DNA of 64,000 nucleotides from Tritrichomonas musculus. Its lineage: Eukaryota; Parabasalia; Tritrichomonadida; Tritrichomonadidae. The translations under genes were made by a program, and so were the position numbers. A model generated the notes under the pieces. The model saw only the letters and a program-made list of their open reading frames with translations, made no database searches and had not been told where the DNA came from. Where the stretch lies: contig JAPFFF010000011.1 of NCBI GenBank assembly GCA_039105265.1, positions 5,518,001 through 5,582,000 of the forward strand, written 5' to 3'. Numbering within the stretch: the stretch's first letter is position 1; each line of letters begins with the position of its first letter. Shown piece by piece: positions 1 to 8,815 of this stretch.

Positions 1-198
1 TTGACAGATTGTGATAAAGTTGATTTGGTTATTGAAGATGAAGAACCTGGTTGTTGTATTGCTAGTGTTGCAAAACTGATAAAGATTGATAAGATATTAA
101 TCACTAAAGATGGTAAATCCGAAGAACTAAAATACTGCTACAATCATGTCTATACAGAGTTTGTCAAATATGCAATATCACTCAAATATTGTTGTTAA
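1..198 (+). CDS. C-terminal part of a conserved Polinton protein (5' end outside window)
   Basis: Only the last 65 residues are present; the gene enters from the left edge. The same pattern (acidic stretch, Gly-Cys pair, Lys-Ile-Asp-Lys-Ile, then Tyr-Asn...Glu and a Ser-Leu-Lys end) occurs in the 56503..57135 protein of B and the 35674..36201 protein of C. I do not recognise a named family and the function is unknown. Its constant place next to the small membrane protein and the packaging ATPase (A and B) suggests a role in the particle or in packaging, which is inference. Confidence 0.75.
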   Translation: MTDCDKVDLVIEDEEPGCCIASVAKLIKIDKILITKDGKSEELKYCYNHVYTEFVKYAISLKYCC

Positions 199-218
199 TT
201 ACTTTTTCTTTATAAAAA

Positions 219-350
219 ATGTTTTGTGAGCTACTTTTATGTATGATTCTAGCTGTTAATGTTATGGAGTTATTTGTAATAATATCGGCATTGAAACCTG
301 ATGAACCACCTGAATTAAGTGAAGAGATGCGACAGAAACTTTATTGCTAA
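219..350 (+). CDS. Small single-pass membrane protein, 43 aa
   Basis: This short frame starts at ATG 219 after an A-rich leader and stops 3 bases before the ATPase start. It encodes one hydrophobic segment of about 20 residues followed by a short polar tail with Asp-Glu-Pro-Pro-Glu-Leu. The equivalent slot in B (57146..57295) encodes a 49-aa protein with the same layout: hydrophobic core, then DEPPELT, then an arginine-containing end. Conservation of both position and tail in two diverged elements is the main evidence that it is real. It could be a virion or host-membrane protein; no function is known to me. Confidence 0.75.
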   Translation: MFCELLLCMILAVNVMELFVIISALKPDEPPELSEEMRQKLYC

Positions 351-353
351 GAA

Positions 354-1262
354 ATGCTTAAACCTACAAAGTTTGATTATTCGACAGTGTTTTTTTCAGA
401 TTCTAGTGATTCAGAAGAGCTATTTACTGAACCACAGGTAAAACCCTTTTTTAACATCGACATTGAGATGAGTAAAGCGTATAAAAAAAATGAATCCAAG
501 ATATTGAGTGAATCTATTAGACCAATTGCTAATGGTATCTACGCAAATTATAATTCATTAAACATCATTGTTGGAACTCAAGGAAAGGGTAAATCTCATA
601 TTGTATTGCGTGATATTATTCAAATATCAAGAATCCCTGGTGCTGCTCATTTAATCGTTTATATTAGTAAGAACGGAGTGATAAATGATTCAACATTTGA
701 GGCCCAGCGAGAATTGATTAAACTTCCTGTGAAAGTCATATCTGATTCAAATGCTGAGAATTACTTAAAAGAACTTGATTTATGGAAAGAATTGTATGAT
801 AAATACGTTAATAATAATACTCGATTAGATGACAGCTCTGCTGGCCCAAGCTTTGCTTGTGAAGAGAAGATAAATAAGATGCTCTCCTTTTTATGTATTT
901 CACAATTGAATTCACAGGCAAAGCCTCTAAATACCATCATTTTATGTGAGGATTTCATTAAATCAAAGCTATTGAAATCAGCTTATTTTACCAATTATAT
1001 CACTCAATTACGGCACAAACATTCTATTGTCTATGTTAATGTTCAATTCTTTAAAGCAATACCGACGGATTACAAGAATAATTGCACATCTTTCTTCATA
1101 TTTAATGGATTCTCACGACAGAAAATGGGTTATATATACCAACAAGTTGTTATGCCAATTGAATTCGAAGATTTGTGGAGGAGATATTGTTGTATGAAAA
1201 ATCATGATTTCATCTTGGTGAACACACGAGAAGGTAGTATAGAGTTTATTAGTTGTGTGTAA
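354..1262 (+). CDS. Genome-packaging ATPase (FtsK/HerA type), 302 aa
   Basis: A P-loop ATPase of the kind that Polintons and related viruses use to pump DNA into capsids. The Walker A motif GTQGKGKS lies near residues 74-81, and a Walker B-like stretch NTIILCEDF near residue 192. It is collinear with the 329-aa ATPase of B (57315..58304), with many identical blocks such as ANGIYA and the Ser-Arg-Gln-Lys region near the C terminus. Start at ATG 354, three bases after the small membrane protein, so the two probably share a transcript. It converges on the polymerase gene with a gap of about 94 bases. Confidence 0.92.
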   Translation: MLKPTKFDYSTVFFSDSSDSEELFTEPQVKPFFNIDIEMSKAYKKNESKILSESIRPIANGIYANYNSLNIIVGTQGKGKSHIVLRDIIQISRIPGAAHLIVYISKNGVINDSTFEAQRELIKLPVKVISDSNAENYLKELDLWKELYDKYVNNNTRLDDSSAGPSFACEEKINKMLSFLCISQLNSQAKPLNTIILCEDFIKSKLLKSAYFTNYITQLRHKHSIVYVNVQFFKAIPTDYKNNCTSFFIFNGFSRQKMGYIYQQVVMPIEFEDLWRRYCCMKNHDFILVNTREGSIEFISCV

Positions 1263-1355
1263 AAAAATCAAAAGGTGGTGAACTTGTGGGTGAAACTTCA
1301 CCTGTTCACCTCAACAACATTTTCGGCAAATAAAGCTATCAAATCTTGAGTATAC

Positions 1356-4300
1356 TTAGTATTTCGTTTGGATATGATAATTATTTGCTGTTAAACCATT
1401 AATATAGGGTGCGCATGATTGATTTGGCAATACAATCATTTTTGTATGACATCCCGTGAGAGCATTCTTGTTTACCGTTATTTTACTCATCTTATTGTTT
1501 TGCATCTGAAGATTTATATTCTTACCAAGCTTAATTGATTGATTGTCAATAATAGATTTGTAATCGGAAGACACAATATGATTCTTCTTTAAAGATACAC
1601 CTTTTAGTTTGAGTGATTTGGTTTGCCCATTACTGTTAAATATAGTATAACATTTAGGTGCAAGAGCTATCATGTTTTCACCATATTTTTCAATGGCACA
1701 TCCCAATATCTTTTTTTCGTCTTGAATAGTGTTGATTGATGGGTTAGGCATGAATTTATATACATTCTTGTCGTAGAACTCTTTGTTTTTAATAACGTAA
1801 TCAAATAATTGTTCAGGACCTTCATTTGGGTTCCCAGCAACTGCAAAATATGCTGAATCAGTATCACCCTCTATAAAATGTAGTCTATCCATATCAAAAC
1901 AATTATTCATAAAATCGTAATAAAATGTGAGATACCAAAACTTTGCGTTATCAAGAGTCCACAATGATTCTTGAATGCATGTATTGCAATGATATGATTT
2001 GGGTGATTGTTGAATTAAAAATGTATTATCACTTAATTGTGCTCCACCCATATAAGTTTGAGAGATGATATATTGATAAGCTTTATTTGCATCACATATC
2101 TTGACTTTACTGAATTTCTCAGAGTTCATCCCATCATATCCATATGAACCATTCATAGATATTTTATAGAATTTCTCATTCGCTACGCTCAAGTCTCCTT
2201 CAGAGCCATTACCTTTACTAACACCACTAATGATATCCTGACGTTTTTGCATAAAAGTGCTAACAAATTCATTAAATCCTGTATGAGCTTCATATTGTGA
2301 AACAGACTTAACATCATCAATAATCAATCCGTGGTCTAACAGAAACCAGAGATAATAATTTGAGAAAATCATGTATTCATCATGAGTATCAAGAAGCATT
2401 GTAAGCTTGCGTTCTTCCATATCTGTAGAAGTTAATTTATTTGTTTTCATGTAATTGTACATATAAGTGCCAATTGTTGATTCATCGTTTTTGATATTGA
2501 TATTGCGAAACACAGGAGGGAAATTGATAAAATAGTTTATCTTTGAGGTGGGACATTTTAGTTTAACTTCTGCATAGAACAAATATGATGGTTTATTTGA
2601 GAATCTTGAGTAGTTTGTTATGATATCAAGGCATCTCTTTTTTGAAGCTTTATCTTTAACATCAATTCGTCTAATAAATGCTCCAGGCATATACATTATA
2701 CCTCCATGATACTTATTAAATTCATGTTTACAAGATGAGAATGATGATGGATACAAAGAATTAAAATCGATTCCGACGATATGTGTCTGAACATTTTGAT
2801 TATCACTTGAAATGACTCTGTTGTTTTGAATGTCATAACGGAATTTATTAATATGAGTCTCATCTTTAATATTCACTCGATGCATTACATTAGAGAGCCC
2901 TCCTGTGATAGCATTTCGAATGGAGTAGTATTCACGTTCATCATTGATGAGTGTTGGTAAATGATGCAATTTACAATATTTTTTTAATTGGATTCGTAGA
3001 GCTGTTATTTTAGGGTCATCTCTTTTACGAAGTTTATTACATTCAGCACATGCTAATAAGCAGTTATCAATTTGGTGACCTTTATTATTGTCAATTCTAT
3101 CTAATGTAGGCTTATTTTGATATGTAAAATGTTCATGACATAAATGGCATTTCCCTTTATTTGGGTCGTCATACATTTTCATAAAAGCTTCAAAATCATT
3201 TTCTGACACACATTTTGTTAAATCTCGTTGTGGTTTTTTAGGGTTTAATCTATTGTATTTCTCATCTTGGTTATAATAACTATCACATTTATATTGCCAC
3301 CATTTCTTGCTTGGTTTGAATGTATTGTATTTATTTGTAATCCCAATGTTGTTTCTTGGATTACTGTCTTCGCCAGAGCCTCGCATCCACTCGTCAAAAT
3401 CTTTATAAGCCAAAGCATATTTGATGCACGAAGCATTCTTTGATAATGAGAGATTTGAAAGTAAATCAACATTGTATTGAGCATTGAGTGCTATTAAATT
3501 ATCAATAGGTTTAATCATCATTTCAACATCATTATCATTGTATGCTAATAGGTAGTCCCATCGTGTTGCAAAACGTTTTGAATCTTCAAGATAAGCATCA
3601 TATTCTTCTTTAGTGAGAGGATTCTTTTGATTGAGATAGCTATAAAAATCATCATATGAAAATGGTTCTGATTTTGATAATACTTCATTGTAGTTCTTAT
3701 CGTTGATTGCTTCGTAAGGAAACACACCTTTTTCACTATTATTGTTGCCAAAATCTTCGCCAAATTGCTTTAATGTACCTCCTGCAACAAATGACTGGGC
3801 GTCTATGAATCTCAACTTTGTTGGATAATTATCTGATGTGAGAATGAATTGTTTTAATGAAGATAGGGTTCCTATTATTGAATTTGATTCGACTTTCCAG
3901 CTCACTTCGCTCCCTACAACTTCATCGAAAAAGGAATAATTGAAATATTGTTTAAAGAGATTGCTGTCAAAACGTGATGAGTTGAACCCTAATACAGTAA
4001 TTACATTCATATTTTTGTTAATAGAGGTGTCCGGTAAGAATGATTCATAATATGATATCTTATCTGCATAGACTTTCATTGATTGCTCGAACAACCATTT
4101 TATCCATTGTGGTATGAACTCTTGAGAGTCTCTTAATGAGAAATTCTTTGTTGTCAAACCACTTAAAGTCTTCACGCAAGATGAAACTGATAACGGAATT
4201 AACCTTGAATTTATTGTTGTTGAGTTAGAGATTGATTTATTTATTGATTGCTCCATTGTTTCGAAATCATATGTTATATAGTATATTTCAGGTTTCCATT

Positions 4301-6014
4301 GAAGATTGTATGCTAAACAGTATTCATAAACAGGGTTATTCAATATGTGAGGGCAATAAGGTAAAGCTTCTTTAACTGGTATGAAGTTCTTTTTAAATAC
4401 ACCATCACAATGTTTAACATGGGATACAAATCTATGCATATTTTCTGCTCCGTAGTGCACATATGAATTACATTTAGGGCAAATATGTATTTGGGTAAGC
4501 TTTTCAGGATTCTTGATGTACATTATATGGATGATTTGATTTTGAGTGAAAAGTAATGCAGAATATGTTGTAAATGTTTTATCGAAAAACCACTGCTCTG
4601 ATAAATCATAATATTGCTCAGAATCTGTCTTGTGAAACTCATATATGTTAACATTGATGTGATTCTTTTGTGCTAAATCTTTCATTTGCTCCATTGAAAC
4701 ACCTTCGAATTCATTAAGTATTTTCTTACCTTCATTTGGAATCTTTGTGTTGTATATAATATTATGTTCTTTAAGAAGTAGTTTCTTAGCGATTTTGGTT
4801 CGTTCTTTAGTTTTATATTTTTTGGTATTTGCTAGTTCTTCATTTAAACATACAGCTAAGAATCTGAAGAAACATAGTTTATCATCTTCATTGTCAGCAA
4901 TAATGAAATCATTTTTGATGAATTCTATTGGTAAATCCTTTATGCGACCAGTTATCTTTCTCATTCTTGAAACTGTGAAAGCTATTGAACCAACTAATAT
5001 AAGTTTTGTGCTTGATGATTCTGTTTCATAAGAGTGTAAAACAGATTCAATATAGAGTTTCACTATTTCAAGGTCTTCAAGTTTACTGATAATGATAGGT
5101 ATCATTGATTGATAGTTCTTCCAAATAATATCTCTAGCTATATATTCGTATTTCTCTTCTAATGATTCAAAATCATAAGTGTATGTTTCGAAGACTCCTG
5201 ATAGTTGAAAATGAACCTTAAATGGTTTCAGCTCTTTCTTGTATACATTGTGAAGACACTCAAAGATATTATCTAATGATGCAATTTGATTGAAATAATA
5301 TGTTGTTATAGGACCTCGTTCAACAGCATTTTCTGTGGGATATTTATTATAGTGATTCCATTCATTTACAGCTCTATCGAAATCATGTGGCTCGTTAATC
5401 ATAAGGAAATCACTGTGTTTTGATGTGAAATTGTGTGCGAATTTATCGAGATATTCATATAGTTCTTCATTCTCTGGAAAGTATTGTTTTTGATGATTTT
5501 TGATTAATGGAGCCTCAGGGATGATTAATCTCTCAGTCTTCTGTAAAACTGGATGTTTTTGTTCTTTGATTAATTGTATTGCATCATCAACTGCTTCATA
5601 AGCCCTATTAATAGCTTCTTTTATCTCGAATTCTCTCTCGATTTGTTGTTGTTTTGTGTTGAAATAGCGTTCATCTTCTTCATTAATATCTTCTTCAAAG
5701 TAATCATCACGTTTGAGTATATCTTGGTAGTGCTGTTCATGCGAATCATCCAATATTCGTTTAAGTTTATGCACATGTATAATGAAACTATCTATTTCTT
5801 CTGCATTTGGTAAATCATTTTTAATAAATCTGTGGGCATTACGATTATTAAGCCAATCACATAATACTTCTACGTTTTTCCTTCTATTCCAAGCTTCTGT
5901 TTTAGCAGTTGTTGTAATTGGTAGATTTGCATTGAAAATTGTGTTAATACTTTTGATTAATTCAACAATATCATCATTACTAATATTTTTAAGTGATCGG
6001 TAATCGTATCGCAT
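1356..6014 (-). CDS. PolB: Protein-primed family B DNA polymerase, 1552 aa
   Basis: Replicative polymerase of element A. From N to C terminus: a Lys/Glu-rich leader; a region with Asp-Asp-Lys-Leu-Cys near residue 375 and a His-Ile-Met-Tyr-Ile near 490 that resembles an OTU-like Cys...His module; a CPKC zinc knuckle just after it; the 3'-5' exonuclease with YDFETME near 579; a Cys-x2-Cys...DRID...Cys-x2-Cys-Asn HNH-like zinc module near 950; then polymerase motif A (DFNSLYPS, near 1080), motif B with NGSYGYDG, motif C (GDTDSAYF, near 1380) and the PKCY motif. Closest relative in the window is the B polymerase; C's is shorter. A leader with TTTTTTATTTCC precedes the ATG, similar to gene leaders in C. 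Confidence 0.93.
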   Translation of the reverse strand: MRYDYRSLKNISNDDIVELIKSINTIFNANLPITTTAKTEAWNRRKNVEVLCDWLNNRNAHRFIKNDLPNAEEIDSFIIHVHKLKRILDDSHEQHYQDILKRDDYFEEDINEEDERYFNTKQQQIEREFEIKEAINRAYEAVDDAIQLIKEQKHPVLQKTERLIIPEAPLIKNHQKQYFPENEELYEYLDKFAHNFTSKHSDFLMINEPHDFDRAVNEWNHYNKYPTENAVERGPITTYYFNQIASLDNIFECLHNVYKKELKPFKVHFQLSGVFETYTYDFESLEEKYEYIARDIIWKNYQSMIPIIISKLEDLEIVKLYIESVLHSYETESSSTKLILVGSIAFTVSRMRKITGRIKDLPIEFIKNDFIIADNEDDKLCFFRFLAVCLNEELANTKKYKTKERTKIAKKLLLKEHNIIYNTKIPNEGKKILNEFEGVSMEQMKDLAQKNHINVNIYEFHKTDSEQYYDLSEQWFFDKTFTTYSALLFTQNQIIHIMYIKNPEKLTQIHICPKCNSYVHYGAENMHRFVSHVKHCDGVFKKNFIPVKEALPYCPHILNNPVYEYCLAYNLQWKPEIYYITYDFETMEQSINKSISNSTTINSRLIPLSVSSCVKTLSGLTTKNFSLRDSQEFIPQWIKWLFEQSMKVYADKISYYESFLPDTSINKNMNVITVLGFNSSRFDSNLFKQYFNYSFFDEVVGSEVSWKVESNSIIGTLSSLKQFILTSDNYPTKLRFIDAQSFVAGGTLKQFGEDFGNNNSEKGVFPYEAINDKNYNEVLSKSEPFSYDDFYSYLNQKNPLTKEEYDAYLEDSKRFATRWDYLLAYNDNDVEMMIKPIDNLIALNAQYNVDLLSNLSLSKNASCIKYALAYKDFDEWMRGSGEDSNPRNNIGITNKYNTFKPSKKWWQYKCDSYYNQDEKYNRLNPKKPQRDLTKCVSENDFEAFMKMYDDPNKGKCHLCHEHFTYQNKPTLDRIDNNKGHQIDNCLLACAECNKLRKRDDPKITALRIQLKKYCKLHHLPTLINDEREYYSIRNAITGGLSNVMHRVNIKDETHINKFRYDIQNNRVISSDNQNVQTHIVGIDFNSLYPSSFSSCKHEFNKYHGGIMYMPGAFIRRIDVKDKASKKRCLDIITNYSRFSNKPSYLFYAEVKLKCPTSKINYFINFPPVFRNINIKNDESTIGTYMYNYMKTNKLTSTDMEERKLTMLLDTHDEYMIFSNYYLWFLLDHGLIIDDVKSVSQYEAHTGFNEFVSTFMQKRQDIISGVSKGNGSEGDLSVANEKFYKISMNGSYGYDGMNSEKFSKVKICDANKAYQYIISQTYMGGAQLSDNTFLIQQSPKSYHCNTCIQESLWTLDNAKFWYLTFYYDFMNNCFDMDRLHFIEGDTDSAYFAVAGNPNEGPEQLFDYVIKNKEFYDKNVYKFMPNPSINTIQDEKKILGCAIEKYGENMIALAPKCYTIFNSNGQTKSLKLKGVSLKKNHIVSSDYKSIIDNQSIKLGKNINLQMQNNKMSKITVNKNALTGCHTKMIVLPNQSCAPYINGLTANNYHIQTKY

Positions 6015-6249
6015 TTGGGTGGAAATAAAAAATTAATTTTTGATAATCGATGGATTTAAAATTTATGGCTGTCAATTGGAGGCTGAAATTATTTGATTCC
6101 AAAAAAGTGCTACAAATCCTTGAGTTTCATAGTTGGGGTTCACAGTGTTGTAGACAATGAGCTAGAAATCCTAGAGTTCAATGTTGTGACCCAAAAATGA
6201 CGAAACGGCCGGAGAAACCAATAAGGAGGAACCGCGAAAATGCTTCAAA

Positions 6250-6780
6250 TTATCTGACCCCCAATACGAACATACATATACTACTATGCCATTGATTTTT
6301 GATTTTGAAAGCGAGTTTGTATTTGGCGATAATGGGCAAAGAATCTATATATTCTTCAAAGAATTCCTTCAATTTGGGAAGCAATAAGAGTCTGCCGTCC
6401 TTATCTAATCTCTCAAAGTCGATTTGCCATCTTCTTGGGGAGTATTCTAGTTTTTCCATTATTTCGTCGACAATTTGTTGCTGGGAATTGTTGTCTGTTT
6501 TGAGAGGTTGTTCAGCTTGTTTGGGTTGTTCTTTGGGAGGTTCTTCAGCTTTTTGGGGAGGTTGGGCGGGGGTATTGTTCTTGCCTTTAAAATACCAGTA
6601 CATAGCATCATAGTTGTCTAAATCTCCATCATACCCTTCATACTTAGCACATTCTCGGATGTCATAATAGAATTCTTCTTGTGAGTTCCAATAGTATGAA
6701 AAGTCGTGTTGTAGTTTCTCGTTTATTATCAATTCAAACAGTTCTTGCAATTTTTCGGGAGTAGCTTCGGAGAGTCTCAT
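6250..6780 (-). CDS. Unidentified 176-aa protein with Pro/Gln/Glu-rich middle
   Basis: Last gene before the right tip of element A. The N-terminal third is acidic and rich in Tyr and Glu; the middle (about residues 72-100) is a low-complexity Pro/Glu/Gln/Lys linker; the C-terminal third looks helical and ends in a hydrophobic stretch. I do not recognise the family and see no counterpart in B or C. The 235-base gap to the polymerase (6015..6249) is non-coding. Start at ATG 6780, preceded on the minus strand by a T-rich leader. Coding is supported by an open frame in this orientation and by base composition like the neighbouring element genes rather than the AT-rich flank. Confidence 0.6.
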   Translation of the reverse strand: MRLSEATPEKLQELFELIINEKLQHDFSYYWNSQEEFYYDIRECAKYEGYDGDLDNYDAMYWYFKGKNNTPAQPPQKAEEPPKEQPKQAEQPLKTDNNSQQQIVDEIMEKLEYSPRRWQIDFERLDKDGRLLLLPKLKEFFEEYIDSLPIIAKYKLAFKIKNQWHSSICMFVLGVR

Positions 6781-7210
6781 TTTTGCAATGAAAATAAAAA
6801 TTAAAAAATATAAAAATTTATACCACTTATCATAAATGTGAAAATTTCAAAAAATTATTTGTTTCAGAAAAAGTTTCCAAAAAGTTGATTTCAATATTTT
6901 TAAAAATCATAAATTGTATACAAAAATTTTATTTATACCTTTTTTCATATCACATGTCATACAAAAATTTTATCAAAATTATGCTCATTTCACCACTTTC
7001 CATCCATTGAAAGACCTTAATTTAGGCAATTTTTTGACACAAAAAGGTGAATGCAAAATGCCCTATAGTGATAGGGGGTTTTCTGACAACACTCTGGAGG
7101 TCAAAAAAGGGCTAAAATTGGGTAGTTGGAGACCAAAAAAGTGCCAAAATTAGGGGTGTTTGAGGGGATTGAAGACCGGAGGTCTGAAATCACCGCAAAC
7201 GTATACTACT
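6781..7210. other. Non-coding right tip of element A
   Basis: About 430 bases without a supportable gene. The first half is AT-rich. From about 7020 the composition changes and includes a G-rich stretch with repeated wording (ggagaccaaaaaag, gaggtcaaaaaagg). The stretch ends in GTATACTACT, the expected inward-reading Polinton tip. It is probably the right terminal inverted repeat, but its partner is outside the window. Confidence 0.55.
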
Positions 7211-7444
7211 TTGTATTATATTTAATTCAATTTGTATTATATTCAATTTGTATTATATATTCAATTTGTATTATATATTCAATTTGTATTATATTCAATT
7301 TGTATTATATTCAATTTGTATTATATTCAATTTGTATTATATTCAATTTGTATTATATTCAATTTGTATTATATTCAATTTGTATTATATTCAATTTGTA
7401 TTATATTCAATTTGTATTATATATTCAATTTGTATTATATTCAA
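7211..7444. repeat. Tandem repeat, about 13 copies of a 16-bp unit
   Basis: A run of about 13 copies of TTCAATTTGTATTATA, some with two extra bases (ATAT in place of AT). It starts at the tip of element A. All reading frames across it appear open because the unit lacks stops in some frames, so long apparent proteins rich in Ile, Cys, Tyr and Leu are artefacts. The first six bases, TTGTAT, may be the target duplication of A, but they are also part of the repeat, so this cannot be decided here. Confidence 0.9.
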
Positions 7445-8625
7445 ATGAATAACGATAAATCATATGTTGAATTAGGAGATGAAGATACATTCGAATTTGT
7501 TGAAGTAAGAAATTATGCCCTTTTTAATACTGTATTATTTAGATTTATCTTTTGTGAATATAACAATGAAACTCTTTTCTTGTCTCTACAAGGAACGCCA
7601 ATTCAATTTGGTTATGAAGTTCCAAATTTGATTCTTATACCAATTTACTTTGGTAATTATCTTTGTGTTATGAATAATAAAAATAGAGAGTATTATCAGA
7701 AAGCAACTTATCCTTGTTTTGGTGATTCTTCAAAAGAATATGTTGTTGAAACATATCATTCAACAACAATGAACCTTAAATGATGATATTGCAACTAGCA
7801 GTTTTTCCAATGGGAGATTTAGAGCCTTATTTAAATGTTGATCTTTCACATTATCAAGATTTGATCAAATAGGCAATTTATCATATTATGTTGTTTCATC
7901 TAATGCCACTAAAATAAAATGTGAATTTAATGGCAAAACTTCAGAAGATAATAATAATTTTAAGTTTATTTTTGAAATAAAAGATGATTCAACATTAACA
8001 ACTGCAACTTTCACATCTATTTGTTCTGATGATGTTAATGGTGTTGCTTGTGAAATAACTTATCCAGCACCAAAAAGAAGTGGATTCCATTTAATTGAAT
8101 ATCCAAATCGTGATAGAACTTCAATAACAGGACGTGGTTTCTATCGAGAATTGATTCCAGTTGAAGCATAAAAAGAATTCGTTTATTATAAAACTTATAG
8201 TCAACCTATTAAACTAATTAGAGAATATTATAATGATGAAAGAAGTTCATATTTATCATCATGAATAATTAAAATTGATGATAATAGAGAGTATAAAATT
8301 GATGGTTTCTTGAGAATAAGAACGATTTGTCTTCTTGATGATGATAATGAAATCCTTCCTTTTTCAAGAAAATTCATCGAAAATGACATGAATTCATTTT
8401 TGAAAATAATTGGCGTTTCAGAAAATGTCGATTATAATAAATTCTTTAATGATCAAAATGGATGTATTGTTTTTGATCCTAAATTCATTGAATCAAATGA
8501 TTTAAATAACATACCAAAACGTGTTTGTGATTTATATTCAAGTGATGATAAAGAATTAATTACTGATATTGATAAATCTAATATTCTCTTTGAACCAGGT
8601 GGAAAAGATCCTCAACAACAAAAGA
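7445..8625 (+). pseudogene. Degraded unidentified gene in the host flank
   Basis: From ATG 7445 a protein-like reading (acidic N terminus, then a hydrophobic/aromatic stretch with FCEYNNET and PNLILIPIYFG) runs about 113 codons. Protein-like blocks continue in other frames to about 8625, including FEIKDDSTLTTATFTSICSD and a late block with NGCIVFDPKF. Several interruptions are present, so this is a decayed gene. Composition and Asn/Asp/Lys-rich codon use fit the AT-rich host rather than element B. I do not recognise the family. It begins directly at the end of the tandem repeat, and a dispersed repeat follows at 8656. Confidence 0.5.
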
Positions 8626-8655
8626 GAATAATTATTCTCTTTATTATCGTTTTTA

Positions 8656-8815
8656 GGGGAAAAATCAAAAACGCCTATTCAATTTTTTTCCAACTACTCA
8701 ATTTTTCACTTTTTCTAAAGGCGTTTTTGATCAATATTTTTTAAAAAAATCAAAAACGCCACATTTGACCTTCTGCCAGGTAAAATTAAAAAACTCGTTT
8801 TTTCAAAAACGCCAA
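8656..8815 (+). repeat. Dispersed repeat of about 160 bp with GGCGTTTTTGA/TCAAAAACGCC boxes
   Basis: The box TCAAAAACGCC or its reverse complement occurs about four times, at both ends and in the middle. A second copy lies in inverted orientation at 63438..63600 with the same internal text, including CTGCCAGGTAAAATT. No gene is inside. The boxed ends suggest a MITE-like element, but no clear target duplication was found. Confidence 0.8.

Larger units (their letters stand above)
1..7210. mobile_element. Element A: right-hand part of a Maverick/Polinton, cut by the window edge
   Basis: This block holds a packaging ATPase, a protein-primed family B DNA polymerase and two small proteins that also occur beside the ATPase in element B, so it is a Polinton. 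The right boundary is placed at 7210 because the sequence ends in ACTACT, the reverse complement of AGTAGT, and reads inward as AGTAGTATAC; elements B and C also begin with AGTAGT. The left end, integrase and capsid would lie outside the window, so neither the terminal inverted repeat nor the target duplication can be checked. The visible genes look whole. The order differs from B: here the polymerase converges on the ATPase gene. Confidence 0.85.

Noticed and set aside
7211-7444. CRISPR-like array
   Set aside because: The units are head to tail without spacers; this is a plain tandem repeat in a eukaryotic setting.
7126-7783. Long open frames with Ile/Cys/Tyr/Leu repeats over the tandem repeat
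   Set aside because: They come from a 16-bp unit lacking stops in several frames, not from coding; only the part from 7445 looks protein-like.
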